Of a stretch of 32,268 nt of DNA, positions 8,451 through 17,883 are shown piece after piece. The position numbers and the translations under genes were made by a program. Under the pieces are notes generated by a model. That model was not told the DNA's origin. It saw only the letters and a list, made by a program, of their open reading frames with translations, and searched no databases. This stretch comes from Chloroflexota bacterium (GTDB lineage Bacteria > Chloroflexota > Limnocylindria > Limnocylindrales > CSP1-4). Position 1 is the stretch's first letter. Each line of letters opens with the position of its first letter. The stretch spans positions 1 through 32,268 of the forward strand of contig JADDQH010000028.1 in assembly GCA_016781485.1 (NCBI GenBank), read 5' to 3'.

Positions 8451-9133
8451 CTGTTCATTCGCACGGCAGACGCGGACGGTTCAATGCTCAACCGCTCCCG
8501 GACGACCTCGAGGATCCGGCGCGCGACGACATCCACGGGCTGTGCCGCATCGAACACCTGCCAGCGGTGGGGTTCGGCGCGTGCAAGGGTGAGGAAGCCC
8601 TGCCGTACGCGACGCTGGAAGCTGCCGTCGTCGCGACGGCCTGCCTCGAATCGGTTGCTTCCCGCCGCACGTGCCGCTTGTCGCGCGACGCCCGCGTCCT
8701 CGGACAGGTCGAGCAGCAACGTCAGGTCCGGGGCGAGACCGCCCGTCGCCCACTCGCCGAGCGACCGCAGCGCCTTCACTTCGAGCCCCTCCCCGTAGCC
8801 CTGGTAGGCGAGCGTCGAATCGGCGAACCGATCGCAGAGCACGATCTCGCCCCTGGCCAGCGCGGGGCGGATGATCTCGTACACGAGCTGCGAGCGGGCC
8901 GCGTTGAACAACAGAGCATCCGAGGCCGGGCGATGGTCGAGCGCGTCGGACGACAGGAGCAGCTCGCGGACACGTTCTCCGAGCGCGGTCCCACCCGGCT
9001 CACGCACGAGGCGAACGGCGTGACCGAGGGACCGAAGAGACGCCGCCAGCAGATCGGCCTGAGTCGACTTACCGGCGCCATCCGGGCCCTCGAGCGTGAT
9101 GAAGCGTCCCCTGCTCGGACTGGTCGACTGCAT
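8447..9133 (-). CDS. tmk: Thymidylate kinase
   Basis: This enzyme phosphorylates dTMP to dTDP with ATP, an essential step in DNA precursor synthesis. The 228-residue protein has the P-loop GPDGAGKST (16-24), REPGGT, the DRFADSTLAYQGYG motif that binds dTMP, and a lid region ending SNRFE. The length is slightly above the typical 205-215, mostly from short extensions at both ends. ATG at 9133 is chosen because the P-loop then falls at the usual distance; an in-frame start at 9178 would add 15 residues without homology-like content. The stop overlaps the sigma-factor start by four bases (ATGA). It lies 68 bases after the R3H ATPase stop in the same orientation. Linkage of tmk to an ECF sigma/anti-sigma pair by overlap is unusual. 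Confidence 0.93.
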   Translation of the reverse strand: MQSTSPSRGRFITLEGPDGAGKSTQADLLAASLRSLGHAVRLVREPGGTALGERVRELLLSSDALDHRPASDALLFNAARSQLVYEIIRPALARGEIVLCDRFADSTLAYQGYGEGLEVKALRSLGEWATGGLAPDLTLLLDLSEDAGVARQAARAAGSNRFEAGRRDDGSFQRRVRQGFLTLARAEPHRWQVFDAAQPVDVVARRILEVVRERLSIEPSASAVRMNR

Positions 9134-9201
9134 GGAGCGGCCAGTGTAGGCGCCGGCGCCGTCGCTCGGTCTCCCCACCCACGAGCTCCCGGCGACCGCC
9201 G

Positions 9202-11376
9202 CTAGGCGTGCGCCTCGTCGGGATACACCCGCACGCGCCGCCGCGGCTCGCGGCCGCGCGACCGGGACAGCAGGTTCGCCCGCTCGGCCATCTCGTGCTG
9301 AAGACGCCGGATATACGCGTTCTGGGGTGACAGCTCGATCGGCTTCGCCTGCTCTCGGACCAGCCCGATGGCCTCCTCCACCTCGCGGAGAGCCGCGTCC
9401 CGCGGGTCGATGTCGAGGGCGAAGATCGCGGTGAGGCAGGCCTCCATCTGGACGATGGTGTTCGACCTGAGGACGTAGATGGGAAGCGCCCGCTCCTCCG
9501 CCTCGCGCAGTGCCGGCGCCTTTTGCCGGTAATAGTTGCGGAGCGTGATCACGACATCCGCTTCCTCGACCTCGAGCACGACGGTGACCGGGAGCTGGAG
9601 CTCGCGGATCGCCTGCTCCAGCCGCTTGCGGCTGATACCGAACCCGAGGACGCGCAGGGTTTCGAGGATCGTCGGCATCCCCTGCCGTCCGTGGCCGTCA
9701 GGCTGGCCGACACCATCGTCCGCGTCGTCGTCCGCGTCCTCGTCCTCGTCCTCGTCCCCGGCACGGTCGTCGCCTTCCGCGATCGCCCTCGCGAAGACCT
9801 CCTCCGGCACTTCGTCCGCCTCGGCGTGCGCTTCATGGTCCGGCTCGTTGGATCCGGCCGGCGGCGTCGCCCGGATCCGGGACTGGTCGTCCCCTCGCGC
9901 CGATTCGAGCGCGCGTGCCGCCGACTCTCGCCACTCCCACTGCCGAGCGAACTCGCGCGTCTCCCGCGCCCTCGGCTCCGGCGGCGGCGTGCTCCCGCGC
10001 TCGACCGGTCCGCGGTCCGCGATCTCGCCGGTCAGGAAGGGAGCGGCTCCATCGTCGGCCCAGGGCGAGCCGAGGACCTGATCTGCCGACGCTCGTTCCC
10101 GTTCCCACGGTTCGCGCCCTCCGCCGTGCGCGCCCGTCCGACCACCCTGGCCACTCCTGCCACGGGCGCCACGCCATCCGCCACTCGCGCCCGGCCGATA
10201 ACCCGGCCGGACGCCGCGACTCTCCTGGAAGCCGGGCTGGCCGCGCCCGCTCCCGTAGCGGTCCGCGTCCGGTCTCCATCCTGGCTCCACCCGCCACGCA
10301 CTCGCGGGGTTGCCGACGAGGCCGCCGAACCGGTCGCCACCCAGCTGCGCGGGCGTGGGGCGCGGCCGCGACTGTGTCCGGTGCACGCCCGCTTCGTCCC
10401 GGGAGCGCAGTTCCGGGGCGATGGGGTCGCCGCGCAGCATCCCATCGATCGTCTCTGCGACGTCCTGGTGCACGATCACGCGGTCGCGGTCCTGGATCTC
10501 GACGACGACATCGAACGTGGGTGGCGCCTTGCGCTCGAGCACGCTCTTCTGCGTCCGGCGCCGGCGCGCCTCCTCGTCCCCCAGCGTCACCGTCTGGATG
10601 CCGCCGATGAGATCCGAGAGCGTGGGGTTCAGCATCAGGTTGTCCAGGTTGTTGCCGTGCGCGGTCCCGATCAGCTGGACGCCGCGCTCGGCGATCGTCC
10701 GCGCCGCAGCTGCCTCGAGCTCGGTGCCGATCTCGTCGATGACGATGACCTCCGGCATGTGGTTCTCCACGGCCTCGATCATCACGGCGTGCTGGAGCGC
10801 CGGGCTCGGGACCTGCATCCGCCGCGCTCGGCCGATGCCCGGGTGCGGGATGTCGCCGTCGCCCGCGATCTCATTCGATGTATCCACCACGACGACACGC
10901 TTGTCGAGGTCGTCGGCGAGGACGCGTGCGGCCTCGCGGAGCATCGTCGTCTTGCCGACGCCGGGACGGCCCATGATCAGGATGGACTTCCCCGACTCGA
11001 CGAGGTCGTGGACGATCTCGATGGTGCCGAACACCGCACGACCGATGCGGCACGTCAGCCCCACGATCTTGCCGCTCCGGTTGCGGATGGCGCTGATCCG
11101 ATGCAGCGTCCGCTCGATCCCTGCGCGGTTGTCCTCGCCGAACGAACCGATGTGATCGATCACGTACTGGATGTCCGCGTCTTCGATCTCTCGGTCGAGC
11201 AACTCCTGTTCGCCGCCGCCGCCGAAGCGAGCCTCTGGTCGGCGCCCGAGGTCCATCACGACCTCGATGAGCTCCTTGTCCCGCGGCAGTGACTGCAGGC
11301 TGGCGAGGATCTCCGGAGGCAGCGCGCGGAGGAGCGCGTGGAGATCATCGGTGACCTGACGTCCGTCGGTGTTCAC
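9202..11376 (-). CDS. Ycf45/SpoIIIAA-like AAA ATPase with R3H domain
   Basis: The 724-residue protein combines a SpoIIIAA/Ycf45-type P-loop ATPase (about 10-315) with a C-terminal nucleic-acid-binding part. Walker A is GRPGVGKTT (136-144), Walker B is EVIVIDEIG (209-217). Residues ~320-540 are low-complexity, Arg/Gly-rich and then strongly acidic (Asp/Glu run just before the last domain). The final ~180 residues hold the conserved [13 protein letters not shown] domain and an R3H motif (R-RLQ-H in [13 protein letters not shown]), followed by a basic [15 protein letters not shown] segment. The GTG start at 11376 has GAGGAGG five bases upstream; the open frame reaches 11460 but antisense to nothing conserved. 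Related proteins occur in cyanobacteria, plastids and several Gram-positive and Chloroflexota groups. Its cellular task is unknown; ssDNA/RNA binding is inferred from R3H. Confidence 0.85.
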   Translation of the reverse strand: MNTDGRQVTDDLHALLRALPPEILASLQSLPRDKELIEVVMDLGRRPEARFGGGGEQELLDREIEDADIQYVIDHIGSFGEDNRAGIERTLHRISAIRNRSGKIVGLTCRIGRAVFGTIEIVHDLVESGKSILIMGRPGVGKTTMLREAARVLADDLDKRVVVVDTSNEIAGDGDIPHPGIGRARRMQVPSPALQHAVMIEAVENHMPEVIVIDEIGTELEAAAARTIAERGVQLIGTAHGNNLDNLMLNPTLSDLIGGIQTVTLGDEEARRRRTQKSVLERKAPPTFDVVVEIQDRDRVIVHQDVAETIDGMLRGDPIAPELRSRDEAGVHRTQSRPRPTPAQLGGDRFGGLVGNPASAWRVEPGWRPDADRYGSGRGQPGFQESRGVRPGYRPGASGGWRGARGRSGQGGRTGAHGGGREPWERERASADQVLGSPWADDGAAPFLTGEIADRGPVERGSTPPPEPRARETREFARQWEWRESAARALESARGDDQSRIRATPPAGSNEPDHEAHAEADEVPEEVFARAIAEGDDRAGDEDEDEDADDDADDGVGQPDGHGRQGMPTILETLRVLGFGISRKRLEQAIRELQLPVTVVLEVEEADVVITLRNYYRQKAPALREAEERALPIYVLRSNTIVQMEACLTAIFALDIDPRDAALREVEEAIGLVREQAKPIELSPQNAYIRRLQHEMAERANLLSRSRGREPRRRVRVYPDEAHA

Positions 11377-11419
11377 GGGCCCTCCTCGCTGGCTCCGGGG
11401 ATGCACACCCTGTGTTCGA

Positions 11420-12517
11420 TCACTGGGGAAGTGCCGGCACAAGCGCCGGCTCCGCGACACGCACCAGGGTCTCCTTCATCAACAGCGACACGGTTGCGAT
11501 CGGCACGAAGTCGGCTTCCTCGAGCCGCCGATCCGTCGGCGACTCGTACGTGCGGACGGCGGTGACGACCGGGTGCCTCGTGGATCCGCGACCGCTCGTC
11601 CGCTCCGCGATCAGTCCCAGCCCGTACGCGATGAGCGGTCGGCAGTCCTGGTCGGGGCGCCCCATCACCTTCAGGTAATGCGGCTGATCCTCCTTGGCGA
11701 CGCCGACCTGGAGGAGTGCGGCGAGGTCGGGCGTCCCGTGGACGCCCCGTCCGGCACACTCCTGGACGTAGGCTTCGACGTCCGCGAAACGCAGGATCGG
11801 GGCAAGCGACGACCGCGGCACCCGCCACTGGTCCCCCTGACGCTCCCAGTCGGGGAGCCGTACGGCTTCCAGACGAGCGACAGGCGTCGGGGTCACGGAT
11901 CCGTACAGCCGGCTGAGCTGGAGCGCATCGAGGGGCTCGACAGGCCGGATGCCGGCCGAAGCCGCGGCCGCATCGCTGGGCAAGTCCGGAAGCGGCACGT
12001 CCGCCGGGCGGTAGAGGATCCGTTCCTCGCCGTACCTTGCGAAACCCGCCTGCATGAACAACTCCACGTTGCCCCCCTGGTCGGCGCAGGCGACATGGAA
12101 CCGTACCGCTCCTCGCCTGCTGCCGTCGCGAAGCAGGTGCTGCACGAGCCGGAACCTGATGTCACCGGCGTCGCCGTGGTCGATCGCGTCCAGCTCGACG
12201 ATCGTCCACTCGTCACGGTGCGTATCCCGTTCTACGCGAAGCAGACCTGCGACACGACCGTCGGCCTCGTAGACGTACAGCAGGTCATGCGGCCGAAACG
12301 CGCCGAGCGGCAGGCGGAAGAGGCTGAACACGCTGATGTGGCTCGCGCTGACGGGGAGCCCGAGGGATCGGACGGCTTCGCCCGTCCCATCTCCGCCGTG
12401 CGAGAGCCTCGAAAGCTCGCCGAGGGCGGCGAGGTCCGTCAACCTGGCGATCCGGACCTTCCCTGGCCGTGTTCCGCCCCGCTGGCCCAGCACCCGCCTC
12501 ACCGGTCGCTCGATCAT
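11420..12517 (-). CDS. GNAT-like protein, probably two-domain
   Basis: I read this 365-residue protein as a GNAT-fold acetyltransferase relative with moderate confidence. Residues ~20-190 follow the fold: an N-terminal strand-helix opening ([19 protein letters not shown]), a central strand pair [20 protein letters not shown], and a late [20 protein letters not shown] segment typical of GNAT C-termini. The usual acetyl-CoA loop (Q/R-x-x-G-x-G/A) is not evident, so it may be inactive or bind another ligand. Residues ~200-350 could form a second, diverged copy. Its ATG overlaps the pdxT stop by four bases (12514-12517), so it is coupled to vitamin B6 synthesis; the next gene starts 43 bases after its stop. 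Substrate unknown. Confidence 0.65.
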   Translation of the reverse strand: MIERPVRRVLGQRGGTRPGKVRIARLTDLAALGELSRLSHGGDGTGEAVRSLGLPVSASHISVFSLFRLPLGAFRPHDLLYVYEADGRVAGLLRVERDTHRDEWTIVELDAIDHGDAGDIRFRLVQHLLRDGSRRGAVRFHVACADQGGNVELFMQAGFARYGEERILYRPADVPLPDLPSDAAAASAGIRPVEPLDALQLSRLYGSVTPTPVARLEAVRLPDWERQGDQWRVPRSSLAPILRFADVEAYVQECAGRGVHGTPDLAALLQVGVAKEDQPHYLKVMGRPDQDCRPLIAYGLGLIAERTSGRGSTRHPVVTAVRTYESPTDRRLEEADFVPIATVSLLMKETLVRVAEPALVPALPQ

Positions 12518-13176
12518 CGCTCGCCCGTGCCCGCCGTCTCAGCGCCGCCGGTCGCGCGTCGCGTCGGGTGGCGGCGCCTCCCTGCACCTTCGCCAGGTTC
12601 CGCGAATGCCGCCGCCATCGTGGCCAGGAGATGGTGGAAGCGCGTCTCGCCGGCAAGCTCCGGGTGGAACGCCGTCGCGATGACGTTGCGCTGTCGGACG
12701 GCCACCGGCCGTCCATCGTCGAGGCGCGCGAGGACGTCGACCTCCGGTCCCACCCGCTCGATGACCGGTGCCCGGATGAACACCGCGTGGACGGGCTGAT
12801 CGCCCAGGACGGGGACTTCGAGGTCCTCTTCGAAACTGTCGAGCTGCCGCCCGAACGCGTTGCGCTTCACGGCCACGTCGAGGAGCGGAAGGACCGGCTC
12901 GTCACCGTCGACGATCTCTCGGGACAGCAGGATCATGCCGGCGCAGGTCCCGAACACTGGCGCGCCCTGGGTCGCGAGGTCGAGTAGCGGGTCGCGCAGG
13001 CCCCACCGGTGGATCAGCTTGCGCATCGTCGTGCTCTCACCCCCCGGAAGCACGACGCCGGACACGTCCTGGAGGTCCGCCGGAAGGCGCACCGGTACGG
13101 CCTCCACGCCGAGCCGCCGCAGGAGGTCGAGGTGTTCGATGAAAGCGCCTTGAAGCGCCACGACGCCGATCTTCAC
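12514..13176 (-). CDS. pdxT: Pyridoxal 5'-phosphate synthase glutaminase subunit
   Basis: PdxT hydrolyses glutamine and passes ammonia to PdxS for direct synthesis of pyridoxal phosphate. The class I glutaminase triad is visible: nucleophile Cys78 in GTCAGM, and His171/Glu173 in FHPEL. The substrate loop GGEST (45-49) and the KRNAFGRQ segment are also conserved. The 220-residue product carries an extra ~28-residue basic, Gly/Arg-rich C-terminal tail beyond the catalytic domain, which is longer than usual and likely disordered. The gene follows pdxS by 19 bases and overlaps the next gene by four, so it is co-transcribed and coupled. Start ATG at 13176 gives the standard MKIGVVALQG N-terminus. 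Confidence 0.96.
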   Translation of the reverse strand: MKIGVVALQGAFIEHLDLLRRLGVEAVPVRLPADLQDVSGVVLPGGESTTMRKLIHRWGLRDPLLDLATQGAPVFGTCAGMILLSREIVDGDEPVLPLLDVAVKRNAFGRQLDSFEEDLEVPVLGDQPVHAVFIRAPVIERVGPEVDVLARLDDGRPVAVRQRNVIATAFHPELAGETRFHHLLATMAAAFAEPGEGAGRRRHPTRRATGGAETAGTGER

Positions 13177-13195
13177 GGCCGCCTCGGCGGATGCG

Positions 13196-14083
13196 CTACC
13201 AGCCGCGAACCGCCAGCCGCTCCGCCTCCGGGATCGCGCCGAGCTCGATGCCTCGCATGGGGGCTCCCAGGCCCTTGGAGACCTCGGCGATCACCTGTGC
13301 GTCATCGAAGTGCGTCGTCGCCTGCACGATGGCGTTCGCGGTGCGTGCCGGATCCTCGGACTTGAAGATGCCCGAGCCGACGAACACACCCTCCGCGCCC
13401 AGTTGCATGGCGAGCGCCGCGTCCGCAGGCGTCGCGATGCCGCCGGCGACGAAGTTGACGACGGGAAGCTTCCCCGTCTCGGCAACCTCCCTGACCAGCT
13501 CGTAGGGCGCTTGAAGCTCCTTTGCCGCCGTGAACAGCTCGTCGGACCGCTTCCCCTGGAGGGCGCGGATCCCCGACTGGAGCGCGCGGGTGTGTCGGAC
13601 CGCCTCGACGATGTTGCCGGTGCCCGCCTCGCCCTTCGTCCGGATCATCGCGGCGCCTTCCGCGATCCGGCGGAGCGCCTCGCCGAGATCGCGGCAACCG
13701 CACACGAACGGGACCTTGAACGCGTGCTTGTCGATGTGATGCGTCTCGTCCGCGGGCGTCAGCACCTCGGACTCGTCGATGTAGTCGACGCCCAGCGCCT
13801 CGAGTACCTGCGCCTCGACGAAATGGCCGATCCTCGCCTTGGCCATCACGGGGATCGTGACGGCGTCCATGATCCCCTGGATCATCGACGGATCGCTCAT
13901 GCGCGCCACGCCACCGGCCGCGCGGATGTCGGACGGGACGCGCTCCAGCGCCATCACGGCCACGGCGCCGGCATCCTCTGCGACGCGCGCGTGCTCGGGG
14001 GTGACGACGTCCATGATGACGCCGCCCTTCAGCATCTGGGCGAGACCCTTCTTGGTCGCCCAGGTCGATGTCTGTACGTTCAT
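13196..14083 (-). CDS. pdxS: Pyridoxal 5'-phosphate synthase lyase subunit
   Basis: PdxS makes pyridoxal 5'-phosphate from ribose 5-phosphate, glyceraldehyde 3-phosphate and PdxT-derived ammonia, in a dodecameric complex. At 295 residues it has normal length. Asp25 (GVIMDV), Lys82 (VMAKARIGH) and Lys150 (MIRTKGE) match the catalytic residues known from the family; [11 protein letters not shown] and [10 protein letters not shown] are hallmark segments. The ATG at 14083 is preceded by no clear ribosome-binding site. A -10-like GATAAT at 14239-14244 would give a ~150-base leader. It heads the run pdxS-pdxT-GNAT-R3H ATPase-tmk-sigma-anti-sigma, all minus strand and tightly spaced. No PdxR/MocR-type regulator gene lies beside it. 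Confidence 0.97.
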   Translation of the reverse strand: MNVQTSTWATKKGLAQMLKGGVIMDVVTPEHARVAEDAGAVAVMALERVPSDIRAAGGVARMSDPSMIQGIMDAVTIPVMAKARIGHFVEAQVLEALGVDYIDESEVLTPADETHHIDKHAFKVPFVCGCRDLGEALRRIAEGAAMIRTKGEAGTGNIVEAVRHTRALQSGIRALQGKRSDELFTAAKELQAPYELVREVAETGKLPVVNFVAGGIATPADAALAMQLGAEGVFVGSGIFKSEDPARTANAIVQATTHFDDAQVIAEVSKGLGAPMRGIELGAIPEAERLAVRGW

Positions 14084-14163
14084 TCGTGTGGGTAGGTCCT
14101 GGGCCTCAGCTGGCGCGACACCCCGGCCCCCGCGCTGACCCGTCGCTCGTCTTCATCCAGCGC

Positions 14164-14185
14164 GGGCGGACCGGCCGATCCGCCC
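14164..14185 (-). other. Hairpin in the pdxS leader
   Basis: GGGCGGA and TCCGCCC form a perfect 7-bp stem around an 8-base loop, extendable by one C-G pair. It falls in the inferred 5' leader of pdxS, about 80 bases before the start. There is no T-tract, so it is not a simple intrinsic terminator. Confidence 0.35.
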
Positions 14186-14238
14186 GACAGCGGGGTCATG
14201 CCCGGCACGGGGAGGATCGGTCACCACGCCTCCCCCGG

Positions 14239-14244
14239 ATTATC
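14239..14244 (-). promoter_or_regulatory. Candidate -10 of the pdxS operon
   Basis: GATAAT on the minus strand is the best -10-like hexamer upstream of pdxS, giving a leader of about 150 bases. No convincing -35 is seen at the right distance. Confidence 0.35.
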
Positions 14245-14424
14245 GCACGACCATCCCTGCGAGCCCGACACCCGCTCCGTTCACGCGCGGAACCCTGGCA
14301 GGTGTAGCCGCTGGCGGTAGGGGTGAGGTGCGCCGGATGGGTCACTTGACATGCCCAGAAACAGCCGTGACGCTTGCTCGCGTCGTGGGGTCCAGCGCCC
14401 CGAGCGAGTCAGAGGGGGCGCGTA

Positions 14425-15243
14425 GTGGAACGGACGAGCGCGGGCAAAGATCGGACGGACCTCGCCGCAGAGCTCCGGGGCGCGGTACAGCGGCAGGAGT
14501 TCCTCGTCGAATACCAGCCCGTCATCGAGCTCAGAACGGGCGCCGTGCGAGCCGTCGAGGCGCTGGTGCGCTGGCGGCACCCCGTTCGCGGGACGATCCA
14601 GCCAGGGGAGTTCCTGCCGCTCGCGGAAGAGACGGGCCAGATCGAGGAGATCGGCGCCTGGGTCCTGGAGCGCGCGTGCACGCAGGGGCGCTCGTGGCAG
14701 CTCGGTTCCCCGAGGGGCGGGGACGTGGCGATCGACGTCAGCGTGAACGTCTCGGTGCGGCAGTTGCAGGACCGGCGAGTCATCGGTGCGGTCGCCGAGA
14801 CCCTCCGCACCGCCGATCTTCCTTCCGACTCGCTCGTGCTCGAGCTTGCCGGCGGAGGCATCGATCCGACACTCCCAGCGCTGCAGGAGTTGCGCGAGCT
14901 CGGGATCCGGCTCGCCCTCGATGACTTCGGCGGCCAGTCGTCGCTGGCCGACCTCCGCCGGCTCCCGGTCGACATCGTGAAGGTCGATCGATCCTTCGTC
15001 GTCGACGCAGCCGGCCCACCCGCCGACGCGGCGTTCGTCGAGGCGCTGCTGCGGATCGCGCACGTCCGCGGTCTCGAGACGGTGGCGAAAGGCGTGGAGA
15101 CACGCGACCAGGCCCGGCGACTCCAGGCGCTCGGCTGCGACATGGCGCAGGGATACCTCTACAGCAAGCCCCTCGGCCCGGAAGGGATCGGGGCGCTGCT
15201 CTCGCGCGGCCGCTTCGGCGCGATCGGACGGCAGCGCCCGTAG
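14425..15243 (+). CDS. Stand-alone EAL domain protein, probably degenerate
   Basis: This 272-residue protein is a single EAL domain, the fold that hydrolyses cyclic di-GMP. Several ligands of the active site are kept: Glu45 in VEALVRW, Asn109 in NVSVRQL, Glu140, Asp166-Asp167 in DDFG, Lys186 in IVKVD and Gln242 in AQGYL. Two positions are altered. The ELTES-type motif reads ELAGG, losing its second Glu, and the AEGVE motif reads AKGVE (221-225), replacing with Lys222 the Glu treated as essential in studied phosphodiesterases. It may therefore bind rather than cleave cyclic di-GMP. The GTG start at 14425 is chosen for AGAGGGGG six bases upstream; the frame is open back to a TTG at 14374. No membrane or sensor domain is present. 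Confidence 0.85.
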   Translation: MERTSAGKDRTDLAAELRGAVQRQEFLVEYQPVIELRTGAVRAVEALVRWRHPVRGTIQPGEFLPLAEETGQIEEIGAWVLERACTQGRSWQLGSPRGGDVAIDVSVNVSVRQLQDRRVIGAVAETLRTADLPSDSLVLELAGGGIDPTLPALQELRELGIRLALDDFGGQSSLADLRRLPVDIVKVDRSFVVDAAGPPADAAFVEALLRIAHVRGLETVAKGVETRDQARRLQALGCDMAQGYLYSKPLGPEGIGALLSRGRFGAIGRQRP

Positions 15244-15415
15244 GGCCGGGCGCCTGCGGCCGCACGTCGGTCGAGCTCGCCCAGGTGCCGACCACCGAGC
15301 CGATCAGGGACCAGGAGCCGAGACGCCAAGTGCTCCAGGTGCGGCCGTCCCGCGATGGTCGAAGCTGGCATAGAGGTTCCCCGCGGAGCGGAGTCGATAC
15401 CGCAGTTCGCCCCCG

Positions 15416-15421
15416 TATCAT
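15416..15421 (+). promoter_or_regulatory. -10 for leaderless MCC beta transcript
   Basis: TATCAT is followed by exactly six bases and the ATG at 15428, with no ribosome-binding site. This is a textbook leaderless arrangement. Confidence 0.55.
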
Positions 15422-15427
15422 CGGCTG

Positions 15428-17092
15428 ATGGCCGTTCTGCATACCCGGGTCGACGCCCGGAGCGAGGAGGCGCGGGCGAACGCCGCTGCGATGCGATCGC
15501 TCGTGCGGGACCTCCGCGCGAAGACACGCGCGCTGACCGAGCACGGAGCGGCCGGCGACGAGCGCTCGATCGCCCGCCACCGCGAGCGGGGAAAGCTGCC
15601 GGTGCGGGAACGGGTCGACCGTCTGCTCGACCCCGGCGCCCCCTTCCTCGAGCTGAGCCCACTCGCGGCAGAGGGGCTGTATGACGGCGACGCCCCGGGC
15701 GCAGGGATCGTGACCGGGATCGGCCGGGTGAGCGGGGTGGAGTGCGTGATCGTCGCCAACGACGCCACGGTCAAGGGCGGCACGTACTACCCGATGACGG
15801 TAAAGAAGCACCTGAGGGCGCAGGAGATCGCTCTCGCGAACCGGCTGCCCTGCATCTACCTGGTCGATTCGGGTGGTGCGTTCCTGCCGCTCCAGGACGA
15901 AGTGTTCCCCGATCGCGACCACTTCGGTCGGATCTTCTACAACCAGGCGCAGATGTCGGCGCGCGACATCCCTCAGGTCGCACTCGTGATGGGTTCCTGC
16001 ACCGCCGGCGGCGCCTACGTCCCGGCGATGAGCGACGAGACCGTGATCGTGCGCGGGACGGGGACGATCTTCCTTGGCGGGCCACCGCTCGTGAAGGCCG
16101 CGACGGGGGAGGACGTGTCTGCCGAGGAGCTCGGCGGCGCTGCGGTCCACGCGCGCGCCTCCGGTGTGGCGGATCACGAGGCTCTGGACGACGAGCACGC
16201 ACTCGCGCTCGGGCGGCAGATCGTGGCGAGTCTTGCCTGCCGCAAGCCGGAGCCGCCGTGGGAGCGGCGCGTCCCATGCCCGCCGCTCGTCGGCGCGGAC
16301 GACGCAGGGTCGTGGGAGATCGACGAGGACGGGATCGAGGATCCGACGGGGCTGTACGGCGTCGTCTCGGCGGATCTCCGGCGGGCCTACGACGTGCGGG
16401 AGGTGATCGCACGGCTCGTCGACGGCTCCGAGTTCCACGAGTTCAAGGCCGGCTATGGGGAGACGCTGGTGTGCGGCTTCGCCCACCTCGACGGCTATCC
16501 CCTCGCGATCCTCGCCAATAACGGCGTGCTGTTCAGCCAGTCCGCGCTCAAGGGCGCACACTTCATCGAGCTCGCGTGCCAGCGCCGAGTGCCGCTCCTG
16601 TTCCTTCAGAACATCACGGGCTTCATGGTCGGCCGCGAATACGAGGCGGGCGGCATCGCCAAGGACGGAGCGAAGCTCGTGACCGCCGTCGCCTGCGCCG
16701 AGGTCCCGAAGTTCACCGTCATCCTGGGCGGGTCCTACGGGGCCGGGAACTACGCCATGGCGGGACGCGCCTACGGCAGCCGTGGCCTTTGGACGTGGCC
16801 GAACGCACGCATCAGCGTGATGGGAGGCCAGCAGGCTGCACGGGTGCTTTCGACCGTCCGCGAGGCATCCCTACCCGGCGGCCGCTGGGCGTCCGACGAG
16901 GAGCGGGCGCGATTCGAGGCGCCCATCCTCGAGAAGTACGAGCGCGAGGGGAACCCGTACCACTCCACCGCGCGGCTATGGGACGACGGCGTCATCGACC
17001 CCGCCCAGACCCGCCAGGTCCTCGCGCTGGCGATCAGCGCGGCGCTCAACGCGCCCATCCCGGAAACCAGGTTCGGCGTCTTCCGGATGTAG
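15428..17092 (+). CDS. Methylcrotonyl-CoA carboxylase beta (carboxyltransferase)
   Basis: The carboxyltransferase subunit moves CO2 from biotin to 3-methylcrotonyl-CoA, giving 3-methylglutaconyl-CoA in leucine breakdown. At 554 residues it matches the MCC beta class. [19 protein letters not shown], the [15 protein letters not shown] segment, [18 protein letters not shown] and [14 protein letters not shown] are characteristic of this class as opposed to propionyl-CoA carboxylase beta. The C-terminal half has NITGFMVG and the [11 protein letters not shown] oxyanion loop. Geranyl-CoA carboxylase is a close alternative. The biotin-bearing partner is encoded at 21683-23722. The start is set by TATCAT six bases upstream. 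A convergent lipoprotein gene follows. Confidence 0.93.
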   Translation: MAVLHTRVDARSEEARANAAAMRSLVRDLRAKTRALTEHGAAGDERSIARHRERGKLPVRERVDRLLDPGAPFLELSPLAAEGLYDGDAPGAGIVTGIGRVSGVECVIVANDATVKGGTYYPMTVKKHLRAQEIALANRLPCIYLVDSGGAFLPLQDEVFPDRDHFGRIFYNQAQMSARDIPQVALVMGSCTAGGAYVPAMSDETVIVRGTGTIFLGGPPLVKAATGEDVSAEELGGAAVHARASGVADHEALDDEHALALGRQIVASLACRKPEPPWERRVPCPPLVGADDAGSWEIDEDGIEDPTGLYGVVSADLRRAYDVREVIARLVDGSEFHEFKAGYGETLVCGFAHLDGYPLAILANNGVLFSQSALKGAHFIELACQRRVPLLFLQNITGFMVGREYEAGGIAKDGAKLVTAVACAEVPKFTVILGGSYGAGNYAMAGRAYGSRGLWTWPNARISVMGGQQAARVLSTVREASLPGGRWASDEERARFEAPILEKYEREGNPYHSTARLWDDGVIDPAQTRQVLALAISAALNAPIPETRFGVFRM

Positions 17093-17124
17093 CGCACGCG
17101 GAGGAGCGGGGGGCGGGGAGCGTC

Positions 17125-17883
17125 TCAGGGCACCCGAGGCGGCTTGATCTTCACTGGCTTTCCCACGTTCGAGAACTCGTATCCGATGTCTCCTTCGGCC
17201 TCCACCGCGGTGCCGCCGCTCTTCCCTGCCACGACGAACTTGAGCTCCGCCTCCACCGGCGTGCCGTCCGACTCGGTGAAGATGTCGAAGGTGGAGCTCT
17301 TGACCTTGGCACCCTTCAGTCCCGCGCCGGCGGCGTTCGCCGGGTCATCACCGATCCACTTCGTGGTGCGGAGGTGATGGAGCTCGGCGCCGCCCCGTGA
17401 CTCCACGCCGACGTACTGCAGGTCCTTCGCGCCGCGGAGCTTCATGAACGGGTTGATCGGCTGCGTCTGGCGGAATCCCGGGTTCCGCTGCCAGTCGCCC
17501 CCTGGGGGTCGCGCGTACGCCTTCCCACCGACGATGACGACCCCGACCTCGGTCGGCTTGGCGCCCGGCAGTTCGAGAGTGATCGTGCCTGCGGCATCCG
17601 ACCCACGCGCGTCCAACCCGCCGCTCATGCCCACCGTCTCCGCCGCTCGACCTCCTGTGGGCCTGACGGTGACGGTGCCGTCGAACTTCACGTGGAACGG
17701 GACGCTCTTGGAGGCGAACCTCGAGAGGAAGCTGCGGACGATCGCCTCTCCCGAGGGGCTCGGACTCCCCGCGGCCGCCGGTGCGGCCGGTGTCTCCCCT
17801 CCGCCCGTACCGCAGGCCGCGACGAGTACGGCGGCCAGGAGAGCGGAGGCACGGGGTCGACGTCGCTCGAGGTCCGTCACCAT
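17125..17883 (-). CDS. Secreted lipoprotein with LppX/LprG-like domain
   Basis: A 252-residue predicted lipoprotein: a short basic N-terminus, hydrophobic stretch and lipobox LVAAC with Cys24, then a Gly/Pro/Ala-rich spacer and a beta-rich domain from about 45 to the end. The domain resembles in outline the lipid-carrying LppX/LprAFG folds, but the assignment is by pattern only. Its C-terminal half is clearly related to the outer domain of the zinc-ribbon protein at 24748-25875: both have YVG-x3-RGG-x3-HH, then SDGTPV, then a final YxFSxxGxPxxIxxPRV. ATG at 17883 has AAAGGAAA six bases upstream and gives a proper lipobox position; the longer open frame to 18069 lacks this. Function not known. 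Confidence 0.8.
   Translation of the reverse strand: MVTDLERRRPRASALLAAVLVAACGTGGGETPAAPAAAGSPSPSGEAIVRSFLSRFASKSVPFHVKFDGTVTVRPTGGRAAETVGMSGGLDARGSDAAGTITLELPGAKPTEVGVVIVGGKAYARPPGGDWQRNPGFRQTQPINPFMKLRGAKDLQYVGVESRGGAELHHLRTTKWIGDDPANAAGAGLKGAKVKSSTFDIFTESDGTPVEAELKFVVAGKSGGTAVEAEGDIGYEFSNVGKPVKIKPPRVP

Larger units (their letters stand above)
14084..14424. other. 340-base divergent intergenic region
   Basis: This is the longest non-coding stretch in the window, lying between pdxS (-) and the EAL gene (+). It contains a candidate minus-strand -10 and a strong hairpin (listed separately) on the pdxS side, and a TTGACA at 14347-14352 on the plus strand without a convincing partner -10 at 17 bases. 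AGAGGGGG just before the GTG at 14425 is a good ribosome-binding site for the EAL gene. I recognise no riboswitch family here. Confidence 0.5.

Noticed and set aside
9523-11292. 589-residue plus-strand open frame opposite the R3H ATPase
   Set aside because: A mirror frame expected in very GC-rich DNA; no recognisable domain, while the minus strand has Walker A/B and R3H motifs.
14347-14352. TTGACA as -35 of an EAL gene promoter
   Set aside because: The hexamer 17 bases downstream (GACGCT) is a poor -10, so I do not annotate a promoter.
14780-16561. 593-residue minus-strand open frame across the EAL and MCC beta genes
   Set aside because: Shadow of two well-supported plus-strand genes.
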